A DNA stretch of 64,000 bases, from positions 37,820,001 through 37,884,000 of the forward strand of contig JBITNC010000001.1 in NCBI GenBank assembly GCA_050084985.1, written 5' to 3'. Made by a program: the position numbers and the translations under genes. Numbering within the stretch: the stretch's first letter is position 1; each line of letters begins with the position of its first letter. Source of the stretch: Nageia nagi. Its lineage: Eukaryota > Pinophyta. This document shows positions 1 through 12,620 of the stretch, in pieces. The notes below the pieces were generated by a model. The model made no database searches, was not told where the DNA came from, and saw nothing but the letters and a program-made list of their open reading frames with translations.

Positions 1-190
1 CTCCCTAGTTACCTTGCTCCATGAAAATCTAAGGAGAGTTATCTATATAAGCTTATTGAATTAGCTCCATGGATATGATTGCTTAAAACCTTAAAGAATT
101 CTCATAAACATAGAAAGGATAATGCTTATAATGCTTGGAATCAAGGATACTTGGATACCTAAACATAAAAATTCATAATAATGAGATGTT

Positions 191-472
191 ATGTCTAAGC
201 ATGAGAAAACACTTAGCAATAAAGTGTTGATAACCACTCTTAAGGAGCCATCAATAGCACTTGGTCCAATGAAGCCTCTCTTTAAAAAGGAGAACCATAA
301 CCAAAAGAAGGGTTCTAATGCTCCTAAGAAGAACTTTAAGAAAGGTGTGAAAAAGAAGAATTATGACCATGATAATTCAAAAAAAATCAAAGCCAAATTT
401 GATGAAAATTGTAATTTTTGTGGCATATATGGTTATATGGGAGCTAATTGCTTCAAGGAAAAGAAAGGGTGA
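191..472 (+). pseudogene. copia Gag, C-terminal part with zinc knuckle
   Basis: A basic, Lys/Asn-rich stretch leads into a retroviral-type zinc knuckle at 410-451. The spacing is CX2CX4(H)X4C, but the expected His codon is TAT (Tyr), a change explained by one C-to-T transition, so zinc binding is probably lost. Gag of copia elements packages the RNA in cytoplasmic virus-like particles. The frame stops just after the knuckle, where a Gag-protease linker is expected. Upstream gag is degraded or outside the window. Confidence 0.75.
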
Positions 473-559
473 GGTGAAAAATGATATAGAAAACTAAACA
501 AATCTAATAATAAGAGGAATAAGAATTTTGCTTATGTTACTACCTTTTACTCCAAGTCT

Positions 560-832
560 CATACTTTATCAAATGATTAGATTGTTGATTCTGGATGCAC
601 TAATCACATGCATTTTCAAAAGGATAAGTTTGAAAACTTTCATAAGTATAGAAAAGATGCAGTTGTGATAGGTGATAATTCAATATTGGAAGTTCAAGGT
701 GTTGGGAGTATGTTGATACAAGGGAAGATTCTTGAGAATATGCTTTATGTTACTAAACTCACTATGAGTCTCCTTTCTATAATTCAAGTTGCAAGGAAGG
801 GTTACTCCTTTGAGTTTAAATCATACTCTTAG
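560..832 (+). pseudogene. copia aspartic protease
   Basis: At 581-610 the sequence encodes IVDSGCTNHM, the hallmark active-site region of copia proteases, where the Asp of DSG/DSGA is catalytic. The codon just before it is TAG where a Trp (TGG) is usual. Downstream residues (IGDNS...V.G.G...I.G.I..ML.V) match the rest of the family's small beta-rich fold. The protease matures the Gag-Pol polyprotein. The active-site Asp is kept here, but the frame is broken at 578 and at 830. Confidence 0.8.
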
Positions 833-835
833 TGC

Positions 836-1900
836 ATGAAAAATGGTATTACCACTTTGGTGAAAGGTTCAATGAAAGATGACCTTTACGTTATGGATCA
901 ATCTCCAACAAATATGTGCCTTGCAAATAATGTTTGTTCTAAAAGCAATCTTTGGCACCATCAATTAGGCCACCTAAACCATAAGAACATTCAAGTCATG
1001 AAAGATCATGAACTTGTGGAAGGTTTTCCTATAATATCATCTATAATTGGTATTTGTGAGAAGTGTATTCTAGGTAAAATGAATTAGCAAAAGTTTCTAA
1101 AAGATAAGGCAACTAGAGCAACTAAATCTCTTTAGCTTGTGCATACAAATTTGATAGATCCATTTCCAACTAAGTCACTTGGGGGAGCATCTTATGTCTT
1201 GACCTTTATTTATGAATTTAGTAGGATGACATTTGGTTATCTTATAGAGCACAAGGATCAAACCTTTGATAGGTTCAAAGATTTCAAAGCTTTGGTAAAA
1301 AATCAATCTGGATTCAAAATTAATAAGTTAAGATCTGATAATGCGGGCAAGTATAATAACAATGAATTCAATGACTTTTGTACTAAGTATGGAATAAAGA
1401 GGTATTTTACTATCCCTTACACACCTAAATAGAATGGTGTAGTGGAAAGGAAGAATAGAACCATTCAAAAAATGACAAGATGTATGTTGGGAGATCTTCC
1501 TAGCTTCTTATGAGGTGAAGCTATAAATACTACAATATACATATTAAATAAGTATCCTACAAAAATAGTTGAAGGTAAAACTTCATATGAGGCATGGAAA
1601 GGAAAAAAACCTAACATGTCACACTTTAGGGTCTTTAGTTGTGATGCATATGCCTTTGTTGTTCCTGAAAAAAGAAAGAAGCTTGATAAGAGATACGAAA
1701 AGTATATCTTTATGGGCTATGATAATCAACATAGAGGTTACAATCTATACCAACCTTCCTTAAGAGAAATCTTTATGTCAAGGGATGTAAATTTTAATGA
1801 ACTACCTAAAGATTCTACTTCTTATGTGAACATTGATGACGGTGATGATTCTTTTATTGCTCCTAACTAGTTGGATGTCAATGTGGATTTATCACCTAAG
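836..1900 (+). pseudogene. copia integrase (gag_pre-integrs zinc finger plus rve core)
   Basis: The N-terminal HHCC zinc finger is readable at about 950-1080 (LWHHQLGHLN then CEKC). In the DDE core the first catalytic position reads HTNL at 1142-1153, so the usual Asp is Asn (AAT at 1148-1150). The second Asp survives in RSDNAGKY (1337-1339) and the Glu survives in NGVVERKN (1445-1447). Several TAG/TGA stops interrupt the frame, including one at the usual Gln of PKQNG (1430-1432). The C-terminal region continues to about 1870. Integrase inserts the cDNA into host chromatin; this copy lacks an essential metal ligand. Confidence 0.85.
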
Positions 1901-1989
1901 TAACAAAACTCTCTGACACAAAGGGTAATAAGGAGTATGACCACTAATAAATCCTTAATTTCCAAATTTAATAACAAGAATGAGCCCTT

Positions 1990-2840
1990 ATATTATAAAA
2001 AAGCTTCAAAGCATGAGTGCTAGATGAATGCAATGAATGTGGAGTATGAGGCTCTAATTAAGAATCAAACTTGGGATTTAGTTCCTTATCCTAATGAAAA
2101 AAATGTGATTCGTAACAAATTGATTTACAAATTCAAATATAATTCAATTTGAGAGATTGAGAAATACCAAGAAAGGCTAGTAGCTAAGGGTTTCACTTTA
2201 AAATATGGAGTTGATAATGAGGAAACCTTTGCTCTAGTGGTAAAGATGCCTATTGTCAGGGTAATCCTTGCTCTTTCAATAGCTTAGGGATGGAAAGTTT
2301 TTTAACTTGATGTCAAGATTGCTTTTCTCAATAATTAATTAGATATGAAAATCTACATGAACCAACCACAAGGGCTTATTGCTGAAGGTGAAGAATCTTT
2401 TATGTGCAAGTTAAAGAAGTCTTTATATAGACTTAAGCAAGCACCTAAGGCATAGTAAAAAAATATTTCAATATAATTTGAGGATATTTAGTTTTCTAAA
2501 TGATTATATGACTCAGATCTTTATGTTCTCAACCAAGGACAAGACTTGATCTTGATTCTTCTCTATGTGGATGATCTATTGATCATAGGGAATAATATAG
2601 TCCTCATACAATATTTCATATCCAAATTTAAGGAAACTTTTAAAATTACTAATCTTAGTCTATTGCACTACTACCTTGGTATGAAAGTGTACCAATACAA
2701 ATATTGTACTTACCTTAGTCAATCCAAGTATATATCTCATATATCTTGCAAAATTTTAGAATGGAGGAGTGTAAGCATGCTGCAATCCCAGTCTCTCCTA
2801 GAATCACTTTGTCTCTTAGTTCCAACACTCAATTGGTAGA
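1990..2840 (+). pseudogene. copia reverse transcriptase (RVT_2)
   Basis: The N-terminal signature region (W..A...E...L..N.TW.LV) is readable from about 2020. It is followed by the QLDVK.AFLN block near 2300, which keeps its catalytic Asp, and then by LKKSLYRLKQAPKA near 2410-2455. The YVDD active-site box is intact at 2564-2575, followed by LLI.GNN and the conserved YLGMKV segment. RT copies element RNA into cDNA in virus-like particles. Stops such as those at 2286 and 2455, plus a frame change near the end, break the frame. Confidence 0.87.
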
Positions 2841-3430
2841 TGCTACAACTTATAGGAAACTAATTGGTAGTCTTCTTTATTTGACTATCTCTAGGCTAGA
2901 TATTACCTTTGCTATGAATTTGACAATTCACTTTATGCAAAAGTTATATGTTGAGCACCTCAATGTGGTTAAGCAAATTTTGAGGTATGTTGTAGGCACT
3001 AAGGATCTTGCTCTCAAGTATGATAAGTTGCCCTTATTTATTCTCTTAAAATTCTTATATTTTGACTATGGAAGAGATAGAGATGACAAAAAATCAACCT
3101 CTAATTATGTGTATAGCATTGGTTTAGGTGCTATCTCTTGGGCTTCCAAGAAGTAGCCTACTACTACTCTCTCCACCACTGAGGTTGAATATTATGCAAT
3201 GTCAGTTGTAGCCTAGGAATCCATTTAGTTGAGATATATTCTAAAATAAATAGGGTATCAGCAAGTTCATCCATCTCAAATTTTTTTATATAATCAATTA
3301 GCTATTTCTTTGGTAAAGAATCTTATTTTCCATTAGAGAATAAAGCATGTAGAAATCCAACCCACTTTATCAGAGAGAAGGTTTTGGATGGTCTTTTACA
3401 CTTACAATATTATCCATCAATCCTAAAATC
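2746..3430 (+). pseudogene. copia RT C-terminus and RNase H
   Basis: The readable frame continues the RT thumb (YRKLIGSLLYLTISRLDI.FA) into RNase H. It includes DDKKSTSNYVYSIG and SWASKK at about 3085-3156, then TTEVEYYAMS with the catalytic Glu, and a decayed C-terminus with the KHVEI-type block near 3345. RNase H removes the RNA template during cDNA synthesis. The equivalent of the first acidic residue (usually DADWA) is degraded to a DYGRD-like stretch. TAG stops at 3154 and beyond replace expected Gln codons. Confidence 0.8.
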
Positions 3431-4265
3431 TTCTAATTTGTTCACCAACCCCTTCCTAAAGCCCAATTATGTAAGCTTAGGGAGTCTATTAGGTTGGTGA
3501 AGTTGCCATCAAAAAGGGAATAAATGTTGAATTCTTGTTGAATCCACTGAAATTTCTTCCTTATTAAGAAAGTTTTTGAGATTTTTTAGTTTATCTACTT
3601 TGTTTATACATTCCTCTATTTGGTAACTATAAGTATGGTCTTGGCATATTAATGATGACTTATAGTGTATCATAAATCCAAGCACATTATATCAGGAAGA
3701 AAGTTTGATGGAACAACTATAGATCTGTTCATATAACTTTATCTCTCGTAATTTATTCACTAGCTACTTTAGAAACTTTGTTGTGCACACTTTGAAAGTT
3801 TCTTATGTTATCGAAGTTATCATCAAGAGGAAGTGAAGGTTGAATTCATATTTGTGAAGACAATTTCATCTTTATGAGGTTATTTTTATTGTTAGTGTTG
3901 ATCTAAATGTACACCTTCATAGTTAGTTCACTCTATGTGAGGAACTCATGGTACATTTGTTTTATTATCACTACATGAGGAATTAGTATGTGTTTGTTAG
4001 CATTGTTTGGTTATCCATATGTGAGTATATTATATATGCACATATACTTTTTGTTATTGATCAACACATATTTTATATATAGCTAATGACCATAAGTATT
4101 AACTTGGCATCTTTGTGATAACTTATAGTGCATCATTGATCAGTTTATGGATGGTATTACTTAGTTCATTTATCTTGTAATTGATATGAATGTTATATGA
4201 TGCATATAACTAATCTTGTTTATGAGCTATTTGTAGCTTGCAAGTTTCATCTTGAGAATGTAGGT
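3345..4265 (+). repeat. tandemly repeated copia 3' region
   Basis: The end of the RNase H gene and the following 3' sequence recur in degenerate form. The segment around 3350-3540 is echoed at about 3655-3860 (compare the HYIR/REK-type coding around 3690, and the stretch around 3498 with that around 3810). It is echoed again, shorter, at about 4085-4260 (compare the segment around 3632 with that around 4092). Offsets are about 312 and 460 bp, so later insertions or deletions are included. This looks like tandem duplication inside the element before it decayed. Confidence 0.55.
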
Positions 4266-4527
4266 TACTTACTTTGAGTGGGTAGGCTCGTGGAGGCTCA
4301 TATGTCAACTTAGTGTTGATCGACTATACTTATAATGAAACTAGTTATGGTTAATGATTGTATTGTAAACTTGTTTATCAAATGGTATTGTAATGAGTCT
4401 CAAACTAAGATCTTTCTTATTTCTCAATAATGTAAATGTTCTCATCTCTACTTGTATCTCTTTGGAGGAGAACTCTCTCTTACTCTATATTTCTTCTTCT
4501 CTGTACTCTCTATCCTAATATTACATT

Positions 4528-4536
4528 AAGGGGGGG
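4528..4536 (+). other. polypurine tract of the copia element
   Basis: A run AAGGGGGGG lies immediately before the TGTTAG start of the 3' LTR. This is where plus-strand DNA synthesis is primed in LTR retroelements. It fixes the element's orientation as plus and the LTR start at 4537. Confidence 0.8.
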
Positions 4537-4927
4537 TGTTAGAATTTCTAATGTAATATTGTGTAATATTTCTCCTTAATGTAAATTCACTTAATACTTA
4601 TAGTATCATTATATACCTTAAAGTATTAAAGGAATAAAAATATAAGAAGGTTTAAAAATAGTTATGTGATTAAAAATAGGTAAAGGATTAAAAATAGAAA
4701 AGAGATTAATTATAGAGTGGGTTTTTTCTTATAAAAAGAGAAGAACCCTCCCCTCTTTGTTAATGGATGTTAGTTAGTGGACATACTCTCAAGGGGGGAG
4801 GAACCAATTTATATCTTGTTTATTTGTGTGATTGACTTTAGTTATTATGCTATTACTTTGATGTTGAAAGTGCCTTCTTAAGATATTGGGAGATTAGAAA
4901 TTAATTAAAAAAGGGTTAATTTCTTCA
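4537..4927 (+). repeat. 3' LTR of the copia element (391 bp)
   Basis: The LTR begins TGTTAG directly after the polypurine tract and ends TTCTTCA. It aligns through most of its length with 43206-43766: shared AATGTAATATTGT near the start, the TTCACTTAATAC block, a TATA-like CTTATAAAAAGAG near 4730, the GGAGGAACCA block, and the CTTCTTA...GAT end region. The second copy defines both boundaries independently. Confidence 0.85.
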
Positions 4928-5139
4928 TAAGAATCAATAGGATGACTAGGAATTGGCTAGCCGACCACACATCGATGAGCTAATTAGAGGTTTGAGCGAT
5001 TTTAAGTATTAAAATAACAAATTAACTAAGTTTTTAACTTTTTATTAATGCCTAAAATAAAGTGAATATTAAATCATGACTAAATATATAAACTAAATTA
5101 CTTGAGTTGATATATAAATATATTTTTTGGGTATCTACA
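4925..5139 (-). repeat. left LTR-like repeat of the short element
   Basis: This repeat aligns with 7378-7612. Shared blocks include AATCAATAGGA, GATGAG(C/T)TAATTA followed by the GGTTT block, the TTAACT block, CCTAAAAT and AAATAAAGT(A/G)AATATT. The left boundary is uncertain by several bases because it touches the end of the copia LTR. Confidence 0.65.
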
Positions 5140-5156
5140 TTTAGCCCTTTTTAAAG
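5140..5156 (-). other. polypurine tract (minus strand) of the short element
   Basis: TTTAGCCCTTTTTAAAG on the plus strand reads CTTTAAAAAGGGCTAAA on the minus strand, directly before the presumed LTR start TGTAGAT. The arrangement matches those at 57294-57311 and 61703-61720. Confidence 0.55.
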
Positions 5157-7377
5157 TAAGTGTCAATGCAAGAGACACTCGATTAAAAAACCCATATATA
5201 TACAAATTACGATATGATTGTTGACATGATAAATAATGATTTTTCATAATAATTTTTTATATATATTCAATGATAATTTATTGACAAGGATGGAGTATGA
5301 ATGTAGGTTTGAAGACCCATCTAGTATTATTGAAAAAATTTAAGTTTTTCAAAAATGATTAACCTAATATGCCCCAATCCATACAACATAATTGTTCTTC
5401 ATATTTTGGATTAAGAGACTATTTTTAACTCTTGATATGATTGTGTTTCAAATGATTTAGAACTATGACTACTATAGTTATAGAATTACATTGATGTACA
5501 ATAAGTAGGATCAACATCATTTGCAATGAAGATGATAAAATTAAATTAAATTAAATAGAATATTCTACTTATTCCCTAGTAACAGAGGGCTAATAATAAT
5601 CTCAAGATAGATCTTTACAATGTTGCACTTCCAAATTGAGAGGATTTGATGGTTGACCAAGTTTGGGCTTATAAGGTACTTTCCCCAATAGAAAATGAAT
5701 TGAAGGATGAACAAGCTAAAGATGATATAGATTTAATTGACTAAAAAAATAAAAATGATATGGTTTTGAATAAAAATATTACATATTTTTAAATTGATAT
5801 CAAATCAATGTTGCAAAAAATAATCAATCAATAAATGAAGAATATGCCTGATGATATGAAATTGATTGAAAGGATAAAAATCAAATGGTCAATTTGAGTT
5901 CAAAGAAATAAAAACAAAAAAAGCATGAATTTGTATTTTTACTTATCAATGTATTTTCTCATTATTGTTATATTGCTCTCAATTTATGCTTTTGCCCACA
6001 CTGACATAGCTAGGAAGGTCGACCCAATAGCATTGATAAGGAGATAATTATAAAAAAGGGTAAGTTTTAAACTTTGGTCCCTTCCTCATCAAATTTTTTA
6101 TAATAAAAGTTACATTTAGGTCTTCATAGATAATGATTTTTTATTATGCCTATAAAATATGTTAGATTTTTTATTTTTTATTGTAAGTCATAATGAACAC
6201 ATCTTCCCCTAAATATAAACAAAAATAAGTTTATAATTTATGGGAATACAAAATGAAAGGGTTTTGTGTTAGGAATATTATATTACTAGCTTTGATATAA
6301 CCCTTTATATATCAAAAAATGTCAAGAGATATCATTCTCAAGCCTTTCTCTAATTGAATTATTTGTAATCTCCTATTCGAATTATCTAGTGTGAGAATTA
6401 TTTTATGCAAATTATTTATATTTTGTTCAAGTAAATGAATTTACTTTTTTTATATTTATACAGTTATATAGATATATTTTTTAATATTCAACTATTTTTT
6501 TTGAAATTATTTTTTAAATATAGTCAACATATTGTTGATGGACACACATATGAAATTTAACTCTCCACTCCTCCATGTTGCAGCTATAGTTATGCCTATC
6601 GATGTAATTAATATATTTTTATAGATGTAATAATGATTCTCTTATGATCAATTTGTTAGGTTGTTGCCAAATTCTCTTGACAAATCATTCGAACACAAGG
6701 CTTGGCGTAGTCCATATGTATAAATACGCCTATTCTAATATAATTATATGTATCCAACAAATGTTTACATGGTATGATAGGAAGGTTTTTGGCTAGAAAT
6801 AGTTCTACATGACCATCAAATTGATATTTTACCAAGTTAGTCATCATGAGATAACCTTTACAAATATTCTATTGCTTTTCTCATAAACTTACATTCAAGA
6901 TAAGAAATTACTTATGTATTGCAATGGGTTGTATGTGAAGAGTCAAAATATCCAATCTATAATTGGTAGTTGCAAGAACTAGACAAACCCTTACAATCAT
7001 GATGTCCCTACATGAAGAAAATACTTCTACAAAAAAGTTACATTATGAATGAGAACCTACAGAAGTAGAATTGAACCAATGAAATATTTGGTTCTTTGAG
7101 ATGGGAAACCTTCTTCCATAGATCTACCAGAACTTGACATTTACAATAATAAGAAGATGTTTATGTTAAAACATATCGTTACACATCTTCTTCCACTAGG
7201 ATATATACTTATTAATTTGTAGTTGCATCCCTTATGTCAAGAATTCTTACAAACTCAAAAAGGAAAGTGCTTAAAATATTTGTACTCAAGGATGCTCATA
7301 TTCTCAATCATAAATGTTCATAATAATGAGTTGTGCCCAAAATATGCTTTATAAACTTTGGTTGATAGATCAACTGA

Positions 7378-7612
7378 TTGAATAAAAATCAATAGGAAGA
7401 TTAGGAATCATACAATTTACCACTATTTGATGAGTTAATTAAGGGTTTAAGTAATTTTAGGTATCAAAATACCAAATTACATAATTTATTAACTCTTTGT
7501 TAATCCCTAAAATGTAATTAAATGCTAAAATAAAGTAAATATTCAATAACGATAAATAAAACAAGGTAAATGATTTGAGAGGACCAACAGATGTATTTTT
7601 TTTATGTCTCCA
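7378..7612 (-). repeat. right LTR-like repeat of the short element
   Basis: This is the second copy of the 4925-5139 repeat and ends near GTCTCCA at 7612. No convincing target-site duplication or primer binding site remains next to it. Confidence 0.6.
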
Positions 7613-10600
7613 CCACCCTCTCAAAGTGGTTTTAGGGAGCCACCTTTTTGAAGTGGTTGTCTTCTTTGGAATTCTATTCTTTGATACTCTTAGTTTGGTT
7701 ATTATGAGTCATTATTTATTTGATATTTGTGGTGATATATTTCTTTGATCACTCTTCAATTTGGTTATTTTAAAATAATTAAGATAATACTATGTTATTT
7801 TATCACTAGGTTCATTACAAGTGTAGTCACATCTTATATGATGAAATATGATAATGAAATTAGGGTGAAATTTAAAATTGGATTTTATGTAGTTAAAGTA
7901 ACTAGTGGTTGCAATTACCTTTATCATTTTATGTTAGGAAGCTCCTTATAACAAGGTTGAATTATGCAACTATTAGTTAACATTAAGCTCTATGTATTGG
8001 AACAATATTAAGAGGGATTAACAAAAGCTTGTAGATTCCCTCTTATCATTGATGTAATGATTGATTTAGATCTCATATGAATTTGTAAAGCTATATTCAA
8101 TAGATTCATTAGGTGAAGAAAATTATACCTTAATAAGAAGATAATTGAAATCTTCATTAAAATATCAATCTAATAAAATTCAACCCTCCATGCATGTTAG
8201 AAACTAGTATTTCTTCATATATGATAACTATTTAATGTTAGGCTAGGAGCATATTACATTGCACATGTGTAGAATACAACATGAGAAATTTTACAATTAT
8301 GAGATATTACAATATGCAAAATAACAGCTAAAGATTTTAAAAGGTTAAATCCTTGTAAAAAGTACAAAAAACCTAATCTACCTTACCATAAAGGGAAAGG
8401 GTGAGGAATATTGTAAAAAAATATAAATATAATCTAAAGGGGTGATATACCAAGTCTATAATTTCTTATCTATTTATCAAAATAAAAATGAGCACATAAA
8501 TCATTGATAGCTAAGATGTTAATAATTTTTGTTTTTTTTTGCCATTGAAAACTATAAAGCATTTAGAAATAACATGAAAACATAAAACAACTAATAGTCG
8601 CAACTTATTACATTCAAATATTCAATATAAATTATTTTTGTGGCAATTAGAGGAGGTTTGAATCTTGTAAATTAAATTAGATAAGGTTCAATTTTCATAA
8701 AGTAGATAATAAAATGAAAAGAAATGTAAAGTCAAGGTTAGATATAAGCATGAGCTACTGATTCATCTTTTTACAAAGAGATTTTATTTTTATAATTTAT
8801 AAGTAAACTTTCCTCGAAATATTTATTTTACCTAGTTTATCATGGAAAGGATTTATCCTAAATATTTGATTGATGGTGAGTATAAATCATGCATTGAAGT
8901 TTAGACATCACAAAAATAAAAAAAGAAATCTTCAAGTTATAAACTATGGGCCTCATAGTTACCACCTTGATCATCCATAATATTGTAGCTTATTAATAAA
9001 CTATACTCTCATTACACTTACTAATGGGCACCTTAATCCATCAAAGGTACTTTGTTGTAGAAGGGAGCAATTAGAAGTGTTGATATGTGTTTGGGTATCA
9101 CCTATGGTTTTATTCTAAATGAACTACATACACATAAACATTTACTATATGATTTATCTAAGTTATTTAACTCAAATAAACATACATGAATAAGGGAATA
9201 TAACAATGTAGTAAAAGAAATAATGATATACATTGATGTCAAGATGTAAAATGAGCTACATGAACCAAAGAGAAAGGAATCAAGTGAAAGATAAATACTT
9301 GTGTTTCCTTACCTATGTTGAGGTTGAGGATATGATGAACAAACTTGTTGAGGAGTAGTGACCTTTTGTACGAACCCCAAGGCTAACTGTAGAAGAAACA
9401 CCAACACTAATACTAATCTCTAAGAGCTCAACATGGGCATAAATGCTAGCGTAGGTGTGAACATTATTAAGGAATAAAGCTCACCAACAAGGATTGATGA
9501 CAATAAATGAATATGGATGATAGATATTCGCTTGAGTGATAACAAGATTCCAGTACCAATTGGTGGCATTTAGAAATAGCCAAGTGTAAGGTATTAGCTA
9601 TCAAGATGTAATCTTGACATGATTTCCCCAAGTTAGAGATACTTACATTTATATCAAACATGATGTCACCATTTGACACCTTGAATATTGGTTTAATTTA
9701 TCTTGGTGTGCCTAACATAAAACATAAGAACACAACATAGGTATCAACAAGAAGTATTAAAGTTATTTGTAATTTCACTAAGAATCATACATCCTCATCA
9801 TACTTATAATAAATTCTTTGATCTTGACTAGAGTTACTTTTAAATTTATAGGAGGTGGTTGGTAACATTCAATACACTTCATATCTTATTTTAAGAGTGT
9901 TATCTACTTTCTAAAGTGGTCTACTCCTTTAATCAAACTATCAATGGGAATCCTTTCAATTCTCCTTTTATATGATTTTCTTCTTTCTAAACCATTGTTC
10001 TTTCATATTAATGATATATAGGGTTTTACGCATTGAATACTTATTACTATACTTTTGAATCATGCAAATTACCACATCTCTTTACTAAAATTATTAGTCA
10101 TTAATGGGATTTTCTATGCAAATATATTCCTATGTTACATTATACACCTATGGTTCCCTTGCCTTCTATAACTTGGCTAATGGCATGATTTTCATTTTGG
10201 GTATTTCCTTATTGAGTTCCCTCAATAGTGTTTGTCATTAAATAAGTAGTTGTTTTGATAGCTTGTGTTATTTTGGATGTATGGTTTACCTTTAGAAATC
10301 AACCTTATTGCTTTTTATTAATATTTAATATCAACGATGCATGTTACTCTTTATTTATTATTTAATCTTGACTTCTTATATGGTGGAACCCTTTCTTGCT
10401 TTTATGCCAATTGATGTTGTAACTCTTATTCATTAATGTCTCTCTATAACATGGATTGTTGATTAATTAGATCAATGACTCACATTGAATTGCTATCTTT
10501 AGGTCTTTTTACTTTCTCTATAATATAGATCATTATTGATAGATGGGATCTATGGCTAGTGGTCCTTTCATTGCATCTAGCCTTTTGTATTTTATCAAAT

Positions 10601-11743
10601 CAACACTACCACTGATCGATGAGATCTATTGCTAGTACTCTTTTCTAGTATCTACACTTTCCTTTACTTCTAAGATTAATAAATGTGATTGATTTTCTAG
10701 ATCAATAGTTGACACTATTTATAATGAGTATGCTTTCCATTCTTGATAAAATTTGCATACATTGTCAATCTTTAAGATCTATGAGTACTTTTCCCATAGT
10801 TGTTATATGGATTTTCATGTTAGTCATAAAATTTTTACTATAATTCTTATTTATGATACTTATTTTTTGTACAAGACTATTTTTTGTAACATATATCATA
10901 AGCATATATTCATGTCAAATCCTTCAAAGGTAAATAAACTAATTGAAGGTTCAAACTTTGTAAATCTTGATGGTTTAGGAATTAAGTGTTACAAATATTT
11001 TACATTTATATAATTTTCCATGTTTATGTACCTAAGGTTTCAAACAAGGGCATATAAAAAATAAAATATTCTTGATTAATTTGGAGTAAAATATAAGATA
11101 ATCATGTTTACTTAAATATTTCATATAAAATTAACCTAATTTTGAAACTAAGTTAATTTACATAAAATGGTATCAAATAGCCTTTCATGAATAAGCAAGT
11201 GAAATAAAATAATTAAATACTAAGCTTACCTCCTAAACATGGAATATGTGTATACCTTTTGATAATAAAATATTAAGTAAAATGCAATGAAAGAAGCATA
11301 AAATTGAAATAAATCTATTACTTTGTTGTTTAAGTATTTCTTCTGGATCCAATTGTAGTAAAATTTATTTTGGTTTGCTTTTGGTATTTTTATTTTGGTT
11401 TGATTTTGGTCTCTTGCATTCTATAATTTGAATTAAAGAACATTGAAGCATACATGCTTAATTTATTTGCAAATGAAGAACCTCCTTGATAAAAAGTTAT
11501 ATTCTTATGCCATAAATTTATCTTTAAAAAAATAAAATGAACAAATTACAAAAATAAAATTAAAAAAAAGAGTTAATAATATTATTATTATTTAATGCGT
11601 AATAATACTTCATCAATTTTAGACGATTCAAAAATACAAAATTTATTTTTATTTTTATTTATATTTATATTTACATAAAGATATAATTTATTTTTAAAAT
11701 ATTTTTCAATTTTTTCTTTAATTTTTAAAATAATAAAATTAAT
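7613..11743. other. no gene recognised; AT-rich intergenic sequence
   Basis: Only short open stretches (longest about 86 codons at 10753-11013, and 68 at 7745-7951) occur, and none resembles a known family. The last 200 bases before the next LTR are low-complexity A/T. I found no LTR, zinc knuckle, RT or transposase motif. It may be very old repeat DNA. Confidence 0.5.
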
Positions 11744-12620
11744 TGCATCCACTTAGTCAATAGTGTGTGATCCTGGGGACTCTTTCAATGTGTCAACTAC
11801 AACTCATTTCCATGTGGTAGTATTATTTCACTCTCAAGTTTGAATGGTACAACTTTCATCACCCTTATAGTGATCATAACCTGAAGCTATAGAACAAACA
11901 TATTTAAAGTTGTAGAGAGTTAAGTGGTCATCAACTGCAAAGATAGATTGATTATACTTATCAAGATAATAGACTATACCTCATAAATGTAGTATTAGTT
12001 ACATATTCACTTGTAAATATTTAAGTTTATATTGTTCTTAGTAAAAAAAAGGTAGTTTTAGTTATTAATAGTGGAAAATCATCCTTTTGTAAATAGAACA
12101 TTATAAATAGTGGACTCTAAGAGGTCCAAAAGTTTGGAAATTTAAGCAAAGTTGCCCATTATGAGAAGTATTTTCATATATAATAATTCAAACTTATAAT
12201 ATTTTGCCATTTGAATTTTATGGCTATTATTTTTCTTTATAACTATCATGTATAAAGCATTGTCTGAAATTATGGCTATGTACTATGATTATGAGAACTC
12301 AAGAGTGAGGTAGTCGATCTATTCTTAGTCTCATCCATGGATTTTTATCTATGTAATAAAGCTTGGGCTAATTAGTTTAGTCTATTTTATTTACATTCCT
12401 TATTCAATAGTTTAGGTTTTTATCTATTTCATGTTACTTTTGACCTCTTTTATCTCTTTCATGTTACTTTTAACCATTTTCATAGAAAGGAACCAACCTA
12501 TAACCCAAATATTGAGCACAAAACCCCTACAAGCATACTATCACATCACTTTATACTCATTAAAACATAATACTATTATTAGAAAATGGAGAACTTACAA
12601 AACCAAACCTTTAGGTTACA
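11744..12620 (+). repeat. 5' LTR of gypsy element A (~877 bp)
   Basis: It starts TGCATCCACTTAGTCAA and ends TTTAGGTTACA. It aligns block by block with 24002-24995, including AGTGTGTGA, AACTCATTT, TAGATTGATT, the TGGACT..AGAGGTCCAAA block, ATTTTATGGCTATTATT, and the ...ACCCCTA...GGTTACA end. A TGGTATC at 12766 resembles a primer site but lies 146 bp past the end of LTR similarity, so the true primer binding site is not settled. Confidence 0.8.

Larger units (their letters stand above)
1..4927 (+). mobile_element. Ty1/copia retrotransposon, 3' portion, degenerate
   Basis: Domains run gag zinc knuckle, protease, integrase, reverse transcriptase, RNase H, which is the Ty1/copia order with integrase before RT. 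They are followed by about 1.1 kb of non-coding 3' sequence, a G-rich polypurine tract and an LTR beginning TGTTAG and ending TTCTTCA. The 5' LTR and start of gag lie outside the window. Many in-frame stops and missing catalytic residues show it cannot be autonomous. The LTR family recurs as a solo LTR at 43206-43766. Confidence 0.9.
4925..7612 (-). mobile_element. short non-autonomous LTR-type element, no gag-pol recognised
   Basis: Two related direct repeats of about 215 and 235 bp bound a 2.2 kb interior. The left repeat ends ...ATCTACA at 5139 and is followed by TTTAGCCCTTTTTAAAG, which on the minus strand is a polypurine tract ahead of a TGTAGAT... LTR start, so the element points left. 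The interior holds only short open stretches, with no zinc knuckle, protease, RT or integrase motif. It is comparable to TRIM/LARD-type elements, although a deleted autonomous element is equally possible. It abuts the copia LTR. Confidence 0.55.

Noticed and set aside
3531-3540. TGTTGAATTC after AAAAAGGGAATAAA as LTR start of the first copia element
   Set aside because: The stretch recurs as part of the tandem 3' repeat near 3830, and a better polypurine tract and LTR supported by a second copy lie at 4528-4927.
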